Source of the DNA: Gaiellasilicea sp963730405
GTDB lineage: Bacteria; Actinomycetota; Thermoleophilia; Gaiellales; Gaiellaceae
DNA: 64,000 bases
Direction of reading: 5' to 3'
Assembly (NCBI GenBank): GCA_963730405.1
Contig: CAVSRW010000011.1
Span: 248,001-312,000 of the forward strand
Below the pieces are notes generated by a model. It made no database searches. It saw only the letters and a list, made by a program, of their open reading frames with translations, and was not told the DNA's origin. Made by a program: the position numbers and the translations under genes. Position 1 is the first letter of the stretch. Each line of letters starts with the position of its first letter. Positions 42,793-51,675 of the stretch are shown here, piece by piece.

Positions 42793-43061
42793 TCCCAGTC
42801 GAGCACTTCGAGCAGTGCGAGAGGCGGCCTCGTCTTCAGCGCGACGTCGAGCAGCACCTGGCCGGCGGTCGGTGCCAGACCCCGACGGCGATGTTCGTGC
42901 ACGAGCACACGAATCTGCTCGTAGCTCGGCCGGGAGTAGCCGAGATGGCTTGCCAGAGCGGCAACGCGCCGGTAGACCTCGGCGATCGGAAGGGAATCGT
43001 CGTCCAGCCGCTCGACGGCCGCGAGCAGGGTGGCGCCGATTCGGGGAGCCGCTGCAGCCAT
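42786..43061 (-). CDS. Small hypothetical protein, possible HTH
   Basis: The 91-residue protein runs MAAAAPRIGATLLAAVERL to LALLEVLDWDK and is wholly helical in pattern. The segment PIAEVYRRVAALASHLGYS followed by RPSYEQIRVLVHEHRRR resembles a helix-turn-helix DNA-binding unit. It is flanked by two identical 21-bp palindromes, one overlapping its stop and one between its start and the LigD gene end. A self-regulating DNA-binding protein acting on the palindromes is a testable inference, not shown. Confidence 0.68.
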   Translation of the reverse strand: MAAAAPRIGATLLAAVERLDDDSLPIAEVYRRVAALASHLGYSRPSYEQIRVLVHEHRRRGLAPTAGQVLLDVALKTRPPLALLEVLDWDK

Positions 43062-43121
43062 CCCACCACTGTCGCCGCACAGCCGTCACGGATTGGCAAA
43101 CGAGCCGTGCCGTTTCCGTAC

Positions 43122-43142
43122 CAAGTAACAGTCTGTTACTTG
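43122..43142. repeat. 21-bp perfect palindrome, copy 2
   Basis: Identical to the copy at 42772-42792. It overlaps the TAA stop (43136-43138) of the LigD polymerase gene and lies 60 bp upstream of the start of the 91-residue gene. It may serve as an operator, as a transcription terminator, or both. Confidence 0.85.
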
Positions 43143-44146
43143 GCGGGCTTCTTCGCGCGGGACGGCTGCACGCGCTTCGGCTCGCCGGGCATCTTCGGGA
43201 ACTGCGGCGGGTACGGCGCCTCGCCGACGCCGGCGGCCTCCTCGCGCTCGACCCACTCGAGCAGGACGTTCAGGTCGCAGACGGCGTCGTCGATCCCCGC
43301 CTGGACGTCGCCCACCGCGGCGAAGCGGGACGGCATCGAGGCGAGCGTGAAGTCCTCGGTCTCGACGTCCGGCAGCTCGTCCCAGGTGACGGGCGCCGAC
43401 ACGGTCGCGTCGGGCCGCCCGCGTACCGAGTACGCCGACGCGATCGTGCGGTCGCGGGCGTTCTGGTTGTAGTCGATGAAGACGCGCTCGCCGCGCTCCT
43501 CCTTCCACCATGCCGTCGTCACGAGTTCCGACCGCCGCTCGACCTCGCGCGCGAACGCGAGCGCGCAGCGCCGCACGACCGGGAAGTCCCACTTCGGCTC
43601 GATCCGGCAGGCGACGTGGATGCCGCGGTTGCCGGAGGTCTTCGGCCAGCCGGTCCACCCCATCTCCGCCAGCACCTCCCGCACGACCGCCGCGACGCGC
43701 TTGCCGTCCTCGAACGACGTGCCGGGCTGCGGGTCGATGTCGATCCGGAGCTCGTCCGGCTTGTCGACGTCCGCGCGGCGCGAGGGCCAGGGGTGGAAGT
43801 CGACGACGGCCAGGTTCGCGGCCCAGGCGACCTGGGCGACCTCGGTCACGCAGAGCTCGTCGGCATGCCGCCCGGAGGGAAACGTGACGCGTGCGGCCTC
43901 GACCCACTCCGGCCGCTTCTCGGGCACGCGCTTCTGGTAGATCATCTCGCCCTCGACACCGTCCGGGAACCGCCGGAGCTGCGTCGGCCGCTCGTAAAGG
44001 GCGCGGACGATCCCCTCGCCGACCGAGAGGTAGTACCGGACGAGATCCATCTTCGTCTCCTGCCGGGCAGGGAAGAGCACCTTGTCCGGGTTCGTCACCT
44101 TGACGACCCGCTCCCCGACCTCGATCTCCACGAACGGTGACGGCAT
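43136..44146 (-). CDS. LigD-type DNA polymerase/primase domain protein
   Basis: A stand-alone archaeo-eukaryotic primase-like polymerase of the LigD polymerase family, 336 residues from ATG 44146 (an earlier in-frame ATG at 44209 is possible). Visible motifs: VTNPDKVLFP at the N-terminus, GEMIYQKRVPEKRPEW, the catalytic ELRIDIDPQPGTSFED with Asp-x-Asp, KTSGNRGIHVACRI and FIDYNQNARDRTIASAYS. It adds nucleotides during end joining or repair synthesis. The C-terminal tail is Lys/Pro-rich. The gene is separate from the ligase at 38375. Confidence 0.92.
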   Translation of the reverse strand: MPSPFVEIEVGERVVKVTNPDKVLFPARQETKMDLVRYYLSVGEGIVRALYERPTQLRRFPDGVEGEMIYQKRVPEKRPEWVEAARVTFPSGRHADELCVTEVAQVAWAANLAVVDFHPWPSRRADVDKPDELRIDIDPQPGTSFEDGKRVAAVVREVLAEMGWTGWPKTSGNRGIHVACRIEPKWDFPVVRRCALAFAREVERRSELVTTAWWKEERGERVFIDYNQNARDRTIASAYSVRGRPDATVSAPVTWDELPDVETEDFTLASMPSRFAAVGDVQAGIDDAVCDLNVLLEWVEREEAAGVGEAPYPPQFPKMPGEPKRVQPSRAKKPAK

Positions 44147-44211
44147 CTCCGGGGACGGTACCGCGTGGTACGTTCGAAATCCGTCCAGCCCGACCCACGG
44201 AGACCCCATGC

Positions 44212-44430
44212 GTGGTGCTGCGCGTGATCCGCGAGCTCGCCGAGGGCGGGATGACGATGCTGATCGCGACCCACGAGATGGGCTTCGCGCGCGACATCGC
44301 GAGCCGCGTCTGCTTCCTCGACGCCGGCGTGATCCTCGAGGAGGGCCTGCCCGACCGGATCTTCACGTCGCCCGAGCAGCCCCGCACGCGCCAGTTCCTC
44401 GACCGAATCATCGAAGCAGGACGGCTCTAG
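44212..44430 (+). pseudogene. C-terminal scrap of an amino-acid ABC transporter ATPase (GlnQ-like)
   Basis: About 72 codons match the end of GlnQ-type ATP-binding proteins: VLRVIRELAEGGMTMLIATH with the H-loop His, EMGFARDIASRVCFLDAGVI, and GLPDRIFTSPEQPRTRQFLD. The Walker A, signature and Walker B parts are missing; similarity begins abruptly at about 44212, next to the start of the LigD polymerase gene. It is a deletion remnant or recombination junction and cannot bind ATP on its own. Confidence 0.8.
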
Positions 44431-44546
44431 TTTGCCGTCGCATGCTCGAATTCCGCAGAAGCGGAATCCGAGCGCGCAAACCCCTGAAGCGAGCGGCTGC
44501 GCCGCCCGGGCTGGACGGGCGACCCTCTCGCCGTACACTTGAAGGC

Positions 44547-44837
44547 GTGTTGGAAGAGACCACGCGCGACGTCGTGCTGGAGCCGCTGGACGACTGGATC
44601 GTCGTCGAGCCGCTCGACGACTCCGAGACCGCGAGCGGGCTGATCGTCCCGATCAACGAGGGCGCCCAGACGCGGCAGGCGATCGTCGCCGCCGTCGGCC
44701 CTGACGTCGAGTCGATCGACCCGGGCGACAAGGTGCTCTTCCCGCGAGACGCCGGCTTCGAGGTGCGGCTCGCCCGCTCCTCGCACCGAGTCCGGGTGCT
44801 GAAGCGCGAGGACCTGCTCGCGCGCATCCACGACTAG
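44547..44837 (+). CDS. GroES-like co-chaperonin
   Basis: A 96-residue Cpn10-family protein: LEPLDDWIVVEPLDDSETAS at the N-terminus, a mobile-loop-like GLIVPINEGAQTRQA, GDKVLFPRDAGFEVRL and a C-terminal RVLKREDLLA. GTG 44547 is used; TTG 44550 is also possible. No groEL follows; the next feature is a terminator. It may be an extra GroES paralogue. Confidence 0.86.
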   Translation: MLEETTRDVVLEPLDDWIVVEPLDDSETASGLIVPINEGAQTRQAIVAAVGPDVESIDPGDKVLFPRDAGFEVRLARSSHRVRVLKREDLLARIHD

Positions 44838-44872
44838 TCTCGACGGGAGAGAAGCGACAGGAATCGCTCGCG

Positions 44873-44904
44873 CGATCGGGATCCGCTCTCGCGGATCCCG
44901 ATCG
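44873..44904 (+). terminator. Perfect 14-bp hairpin terminator
   Basis: CGATCGGGATCCGC (44873-44886), loop TCTC, GCGGATCCCGATCG (44891-44904). It lies 35 nt after the GroES-like stop. No T-run of note follows. Confidence 0.75.
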
Positions 44905-45196
44905 TTGCGCGATGAGGAAGGTGCGATCCGCCGCATGGGATCGAGCCCCCGCCTCAGGGTGTCGACGCTCTGCCGCCCAGAGCATCGAACCCGATACGCC
45001 ATCCTGCGCGAACCCGACCGCTTGACACTATCCCCCAGGCGGAGTTGACCGCGCTACTTCACCTGATCGAGGGATCGGGCGCAGACCCGCCGGCGACGAT
45101 GAACTGACCATCAAGCTCAGCGCCGTGGGGGGCCGCAGCCCACCGCGCAGAGTCTCGAAAGACCGCGAAAGCGGTCTTTCGCATTTTTCGGGACGA
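44905..45196. other. Intergenic with a second terminator; possible small transcript
   Basis: About 290 nt without a confident gene. A plus-strand TTGACA at 45023, a tiny frame (TTG 45044 region: LTALLHLIEGSGADPPATMN) and a clear hairpin at 45156-45181 are present. The hairpin CGAAAGACCGC, loop GAAA, GCGGTCTTTCG is followed on the plus strand by CATTTTT. The same hairpin lies 15 nt after the stop of the minus-strand gene at 45197, so it may simply end that operon. Confidence 0.45.
45156..45181. terminator. Rho-independent hairpin, T-run on the plus strand
   Basis: Eleven perfect pairs, GAAA tetraloop, then CATTTTT on the plus side. It is correctly placed to terminate the minus-strand DUF6325 operon, while its T-run suits a plus-strand transcript. 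Confidence 0.75.
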
Positions 45197-45391
45197 TCAG
45201 CGCCTCTGCGGGGCCGGGCGGACCAGTGTGTAGGTGAGGATGCCGACGACGGGGAGCACGAGCATGATGATCGCCCAGGCCGCCTTCATCGAACGCGTGA
45301 GGTCGGTGCGGCGGTAGACGTCCATGACGGCGCGGACCCACGCGACGAGGAAGATCGCCACAGCGGCGATGATCATGATCCGCACGATCAC
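45197..45391 (-). CDS. Small membrane protein, PLDc_N-like
   Basis: A 64-residue protein from GTG 45391 with two hydrophobic segments (MIIAAVAIFLVAWVRAVMDV and AIIMLVLPVVGILTYTLV) separated by YRRTDLTRSMKAAW. This pattern matches the phospholipase D N-terminal membrane domain (PLDc_N), often found as a free small protein in actinobacteria. Its start overlaps the DUF6325 stop by four bases (GTGA). Confidence 0.78.
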   Translation of the reverse strand: MIVRIMIIAAVAIFLVAWVRAVMDVYRRTDLTRSMKAAWAIIMLVLPVVGILTYTLVRPAPQRR

Positions 45392-45927
45392 GACTCGTCC
45401 GTCTCCCGCTGCGTCGGCCGCTCGCCGAAGCTGCCGCCCGCGACCATGATCTGCAGCGGCTCGACCCACTCGTTCAGCATCTCGAAGCCCTGGGCGCGCG
45501 CGATCGCCTCGTGGAGCGGCCTCGCCCACACGTGCTCGATCAGCACGACCGCCGCCGTCGTGTCGTTGGGCATCAGCTGCTCGAGCCGGAACGCATCCTC
45601 CTTGTCGAAGAGGTGGCCGTCCATCAGGTCGGCCATCCCGGCCATGGCGCCCGGCTCGATCCCCGTGATGCCCTCGCGCGTGAAACCGGCCAGCGCGCCC
45701 ATCGCCTGGCCGAAGTCGACCGCCTCCTCCCAACCGAGGTCTGTCGCCGCGGTGTGGGCGACCGCGCCCTCCCCATCCTTCCGCACGAGCAGCAGATCGA
45801 GGATCCGGACAATGCCCTCGCGCTTGAGCCGTTCCAGCTCCGGCCAGATCTCACCGCGGAAGCGGTTTCCCTCGAACGCAACGAAGAGCATCTGCACCGG
45901 CCCGTAGCCCACGGGAGCAGTTTGCAT
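45388..45927 (-). CDS. DUF6325 family protein
   Basis: A 179-residue protein with the family opening GPVQMLFVAFEGNRFRGEIW then LERLKREGIVRILDLLLVRK and a Gly/Ala-rich glycine-zipper middle (IEPGAMAGMADLMDGHLF), ending AVVLIEHVWARPLHEAI. The family occurs in Actinobacteria and resembles DUF1269 membrane-associated proteins; function unknown. It is coupled to the PLDc_N-like gene. Confidence 0.85.
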   Translation of the reverse strand: MQTAPVGYGPVQMLFVAFEGNRFRGEIWPELERLKREGIVRILDLLLVRKDGEGAVAHTAATDLGWEEAVDFGQAMGALAGFTREGITGIEPGAMAGMADLMDGHLFDKEDAFRLEQLMPNDTTAAVVLIEHVWARPLHEAIARAQGFEMLNEWVEPLQIMVAGGSFGERPTQRETDES

Positions 45928-45983
45928 GCTCCCGACCCGGAGCGGATCATGCCGACGGGGTGATTCGTCCCGTCACTTGCCGA

Positions 45984-46250
45984 TCAGCCGTCGAGGCGGC
46001 CTCCGCCCGCGACGACCTCGGCCGCGAACTCGTGCAGGCTCCGGCGCTGGCTTCTGGCGAGGCCGCGGAGCATCTCGAAGGCCACCTCGGGCGTCGTGCC
46101 GTGGCGGGCGGCGACGGCACCCTTCGCCTGCTCGATCACGATCCGGGACTTCAAAGCCGTCCGGAGTTGAGCATTCTCCGCCCGGAGCGCCTCGAGCTCG
46201 TCGCCGGCAGGCCGCAACGGCAGGACGTTGCTGTGCTCGGACTCGCTCAT
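45984..46250 (-). CDS. ANTAR-domain RNA-binding protein
   Basis: An 88-residue protein. A short coiled-coil-like lead (DELEALRAENAQLRTAL) runs into an ANTAR domain with the signature SRIVIEQAKGAVAARHG and FEMLRGLARSQRRSLHEFAA. ANTAR domains bind tandem RNA hairpins to prevent termination. There is no receiver or GAF domain in this protein. ATG 46250 is chosen because upstream codons show no homology. Confidence 0.88.
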   Translation of the reverse strand: MSESEHSNVLPLRPAGDELEALRAENAQLRTALKSRIVIEQAKGAVAARHGTTPEVAFEMLRGLARSQRRSLHEFAAEVVAGGGRLDG

Positions 46251-46429
46251 GCTCCCTCTCAGTCGAAATGCGGACACGACCGGGAGTTCGCGCTCAGCCG
46301 CTGAGGACTGACCCACGCGCTCCGCGCTTTGTGCGAGCCGACTCGATGCGCTGAGCGCACAGAGCCTGAACGTCACCATAACGCCAGAGGCCAGGATTCG
46401 CTCGGGCGCGACGTGGCACGATCTCGCAG

Positions 46430-46879
46430 ATGGCCAGCAGACCAGCCCCGGCGCAGCACCTGCGCGACCTCGCGCTGCTTCGCCGCGTCCGCGACCGGAT
46501 CGACCGGGAGTACGCGCGGCCGCTGGACGTCGAGGCGCTCGCCCGAGACGCGCATATGTCGGCCGGGCACTTCAGCCGCCGGTTTCGGCTTGCCTACGGC
46601 GAGTCGCCGTACAGCTATCTGATGACGCGCCGCATCGAGCGTGCGATGGCGCTGCTGCGTCGTGGCGATCTCAGCGTCACCGAGGTCTGCTTCGAGGTCG
46701 GCTGCTCGTCGCTCGGCACCTTCAGCACGCGCTTCACCGAGCTGGTCGGCGTGGCGCCCAGCGTCTACCGTCGCCAGGCCGCGGGCGCGATGGCCGGGAT
46801 GCCGCCCTGCGTCGCGAAGCAGGTGACCCGACCGATCAGGAATCGAGAAGCGGCGACCCCCGAGGCCCACGTAGCGTGA
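46430..46879 (+). CDS. AraC-family transcription regulator (DNA-binding domain only)
   Basis: A 149-residue regulator with two helix-turn-helix units (LDVEALARDAHMSAGHFSRR and LSVTEVCFEVGCSSLGTFST) and the linker YLMTRRIERAMALL. No sensing domain. It overlaps the VOC gene start by four bases; the pair with a small VOC protein is common in Actinobacteria. Confidence 0.92.
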   Translation: MASRPAPAQHLRDLALLRRVRDRIDREYARPLDVEALARDAHMSAGHFSRRFRLAYGESPYSYLMTRRIERAMALLRRGDLSVTEVCFEVGCSSLGTFSTRFTELVGVAPSVYRRQAAGAMAGMPPCVAKQVTRPIRNREAATPEAHVA

Positions 46880-47295
46880 CGGCCATGGACATCACCATTC
46901 ACCAGACCATGCTCCCGCACGACGACCCGGACGCGTCTCTCGCCTTCTACCGCGACACGCTCGGCTTCGAGGTCCGCAACGACGTCGAATACAGCGGGAT
47001 GCACTGGATCACGGTCGGCCCGCCCGACCAGCCCGGCACGTCGATCGTCCTGTACCCGCCGGCCGCCACCCCCGGCCTCACCGACGAGGAGCGCCGCACC
47101 ATCGCCGAGATGATGGCCAAGGGGACCTACGCCAGCATCAACCTGGCCACCCCCGACCTCGACGGCACCTTCGAGCGGCTGCAGGCCGGCGACGCCGAGG
47201 TCGTCCAGGAACCGGTTGACCAGCCCTACGGGATCCGCGACTGCGCGTTCCGCGATCCCGCGGGCAATCTGATCCGCATCCAGGAACTGTCCTGA
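46876..47295 (+). CDS. VOC-family (glyoxalase-like) protein
   Basis: A 139-residue vicinal-oxygen-chelate protein: DPDASLAFYRDTLGFEVRND, GMHWITVGPPDQPGTSI and a final YGIRDCAFRDPAGNLIRIQE with a conserved Glu. It may bind or modify a small electrophile or antibiotic. GTG 46876 overlaps the AraC stop. The DUF1801 gene follows ten bases later. Confidence 0.9.
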   Translation: MTAMDITIHQTMLPHDDPDASLAFYRDTLGFEVRNDVEYSGMHWITVGPPDQPGTSIVLYPPAATPGLTDEERRTIAEMMAKGTYASINLATPDLDGTFERLQAGDAEVVQEPVDQPYGIRDCAFRDPAGNLIRIQELS

Positions 47296-47305
47296 GGAGG
47301 TACTC

Positions 47306-47770
47306 GTGATGGCTGAGAACAAGACCGCGACAAAGCGCGCTACGACGAAACGCACCGGCCCGACCAAGGGGTTCACGGCCGCGGAAAAAGCCGCCATGAA
47401 GGAGCGCGCCAAGGAGCTGAAGGCGGAGGCGGCGAAGGCGGACGGGGAGAAAGCCCTGCTCGAGAAGGTCGCGGAGATGAAGGGAACCGACAAGGCCATG
47501 GCCACGCGCCTCCACGCGATCATCACAGCCGCCGCGCCGTCCCTCTCGCCGAAGACGTGGTACGGAATGCCCGCGTACGCGAAGGACGGCAAGATCCTCT
47601 GCTTCTTCCAGAGCTCGGAGAAGTTCGACGCCAGGTACGCCACGTTCGGCTTCAGCGACGAGGCGAACATCGACCAAGGGGCCATGTGGGCGACCTCCTG
47701 GGCCCTCAAGGAGCTGACCGCCGCCGAGGAGAAGAAGATCGTCGCCCTCGTGAAGAAGGCGGTTCGCTGA
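47306..47770 (+). CDS. DUF1801-like protein
   Basis: A 154-residue protein with a Lys/Ala-rich helical N-terminus (FTAAEKAAMKERAKELKAEA) and a C-terminal domain with KTWYGMPAYAKDGKILCFFQ and YATFGFSDEANID, typical of the DUF1801/YdhG-like fold. GAGGAGG lies before the GTG/ATG pair (GTG 47306, ATG 47309). The UvrA-like gene follows after 35 nt; AraC, VOC, DUF1801 and UvrA-like genes seem to form one unit. Confidence 0.85.
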   Translation: MMAENKTATKRATTKRTGPTKGFTAAEKAAMKERAKELKAEAAKADGEKALLEKVAEMKGTDKAMATRLHAIITAAAPSLSPKTWYGMPAYAKDGKILCFFQSSEKFDARYATFGFSDEANIDQGAMWATSWALKELTAAEEKKIVALVKKAVR

Positions 47771-47805
47771 AGCTCGACCCCTCGCTGAGGCTCGATCCGC
47801 TCGCC

Positions 47806-50158
<2,353 letters not shown>

Positions 50159-50202
50159 AACACCGAAACCCGCCTCGTTGAGCGGGCTTCGGCTCTAGAG
50201 AG

Positions 50203-50260
50203 CGGAGAGGGAGGGATTTGAACCCTCGACGAGCCTAACGACCCGTAACGGTTTTCGAGA
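50203..50260 (-). repeat. Duplicate of tRNA-Ser(CGA) 3' half (att-like copy 1)
   Basis: About 58 nt matching the 3' half of the tRNA-Ser(CGA) at 52888-52976 from the acceptor through the T arm and variable arm into the anticodon stem. The 5' half is absent. Left of it at 50165-50190 is a hairpin that is also present next to copy 2, as expected for a tRNA terminator carried along. Confidence 0.85.
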
Positions 50261-50409
50261 CACACGACATTCGGCCTAGGAGAGCCGTTCTCGGCGACTG
50301 CGGGCCAGCGTGCGGGCCACCGGGCGCTTCACGGGTGGCTTTAGAAGGGGTCCGGACCCTCTAGCGCCTATGCAGGCTCGGCAAGCACTGCAGCCCGTCG
50401 GACACTTTT

Positions 50410-50505
50410 CTACGCCATCGCGGGATCTGCGAGCCGAGCCGCGGTTGCGAGCCCTGGATGTAGGCGTGAACGGAGAGCAGCTGCCTCGTTCTCATTGCCC
50501 TTCGC
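50410..50505 (-). pseudogene. C-terminal scrap of a tyrosine recombinase
   Basis: Reads GNENEAAALRSRL then LATAARLADPAMA and stop (50410-50412) on the minus strand. It aligns with the end of the longer integrase fragment at 51074-51325 (GNENEAAALLDAYL, SATAARLADPAMT). Nothing upstream of this tail is kept. Confidence 0.75.
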
Positions 50506-50723
50506 GCTAGCGCCCGTCGCTAGAGGTCGTTACCGGTAGCACGGGAGGACCGCTGACTCGCCCCGAACGCGAGGCCTCTCCGCTGGCGACGACGTGGAGG
50601 CGACGCCTGATCGTTCTGCGGGAAGAAGTCGGGCCGCGCGGCCGTCGGGTGGCCACGAGGGGAAGCAGGAGCATCGATTCGCTCCCGACACGCCCCACCC
50701 AGATGCACGAAAGGAAGGAAGCC

Positions 50724-50975
50724 ATGTTCAGGATTTCCGCCATCACTCGCGTCGGCCTCGTCGCCGTCGCTTGTGTTGCCGTCGCAGCGCCGTCGGCGCT
50801 TGCCAAGTCCCCCGTCAAGGGTGAGGCGCAGAGCCTCTACGGGTACGCGATGTCCTACACGCCGACGAAGGCGACACAGCAGAGTCTCTACGGGTACGCA
50901 ATGTCCTACACGCCCGCGAAGGTGCAGAGCGTCAAGAAAGCGGCGTCGAGCAACACCGACCAGGTCGCTGAATAG
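50724..50975 (+). CDS. Small secreted protein with tandem SLYGYAMSYTP repeat
   Basis: An 83-residue protein with signal peptide (ISAITRVGLVAVACVAVAAPSALA) and two near-identical units, QSLYGYAMSYTPTKATQ and QSLYGYAMSYTPAKVQ, encoded by adjacent ~50-bp DNA repeats (50829-50879 and 50880-50927). AAGGAAG precedes ATG 50724. The C-terminal codons overlap an integrase scrap at 50964-50990. It lies between the two tRNA 3' copies, so it was probably brought by a mobile element. Function unknown. Confidence 0.7.
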   Translation: MFRISAITRVGLVAVACVAVAAPSALAKSPVKGEAQSLYGYAMSYTPTKATQQSLYGYAMSYTPAKVQSVKKAASSNTDQVAE

Positions 50976-50990
50976 GTGCCCGTAGCGTCG
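50964..50990 (-). pseudogene. Tiny integrase scrap around the catalytic Tyr motif
   Basis: On the minus strand it reads RRYGHLFSD, matching DRYGHLFPG of the integrase fragment at 51074-51325; the plus-strand DNA GAATAGGTGCCCGTAGCG parallels GAACAGGTGGCCGTAGCG there. Too short to be sure, but the DNA similarity supports common origin. Confidence 0.5.
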
Positions 50991-51073
50991 AAGTACATTG
51001 TCCGGCCCGTCAGCCCTTCTCGAATCCCTGAGCCACAAACTTGGATCACGAGACCGGCCGGCGGGCCGCACCT

Positions 51074-51325
51074 CTACGTCATCGCGGGGTCTGCGAGCCG
51101 AGCCGCGGTTGCGGAGCCCTGCAGGTAAGCGTCAAGGAGAGCAGCTGCCTCGTTCTCATTGCCGGGGAACAGGTGGCCGTAGCGATCAAGCGTGATCGTG
51201 ATCGACGAGTGCCCCATGTAGGAGCTCAGCGCCTTGGCGCCGACGCCGGCGGCGATCATCAGGCTCGCGAACGTGTGCCGGGACTCGTGCAGGCCGATCG
51301 GCTCGAGGGGCGAGGACGGTCGCAC
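51074..51325 (-). pseudogene. Truncated tyrosine recombinase (phage-type integrase)
   Basis: The 83 residues hold the C-terminal catalytic half only: LHESRHTFASLMIAAGVGAK with His-x-x-Arg, YMGHSSITITLDRYGHLFPG with the second His and nucleophile Tyr, then a typical tail. The N-terminal core-binding domain and first Arg are missing. It lies between two copies of a tRNA-Ser 3' half, so it is a relic of the element that used that tRNA as attachment site. Confidence 0.88.
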
Positions 51326-51495
51326 GGCCGATCTAGCGGAGCGGCTCGCCCGGCTCCAGTGCGGGCCAGTTGCGGGCCAGTGAGGACCAGTTCCCAGCGG
51401 TCCACAGCGGTTGTCAGCGGCAAGACGTGGCGCCCCTACCGACGTTATGTCACGGGCGGAACCCGCCTAGGTGAACGGGTTTCGCCTCTAGAGAG

Positions 51496-51556
51496 CGGAG
51501 AGGGAGGGATTTGAACCCTCGACGAGCCTAACGACCCGTAACGGTTTCGAGACCGC
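51496..51556 (-). repeat. Duplicate of tRNA-Ser(CGA) 3' half (att-like copy 2)
   Basis: About 60 nt matching the tRNA-Ser(CGA) 3' half, with one base missing in the run before CGAGA. Left of it (51457-51484) is a hairpin AACCCG/CGGGTT like the one beside copy 1. The 5' half of the tRNA is absent, so it is not a functional tRNA. Confidence 0.87.
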
Positions 51557-51675
51557 AACGATAACCCCGAAAACGGCTTGTCTAAGCCATTTCCTCTGGG
51601 ACTTCGGGACATACCGACCTGCGGCCGTTGCGCCAGCGATGAGTTCTGCGGGCGAGTGAGGTCTAACCTCAAGAG

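Noticed and set aside
42772..43142. Palindromes as a CRISPR array or IS ends
   Set aside because: Only two copies, 350 bp apart with a normal gene between; no spacers, no transposase, no target-site duplication.
50203..51556. Two tRNA-Ser-like sequences as tRNA genes
   Set aside because: Both lack the 5' half (acceptor 5' strand and D arm), so they cannot fold as tRNAs; treated as attachment-site copies.
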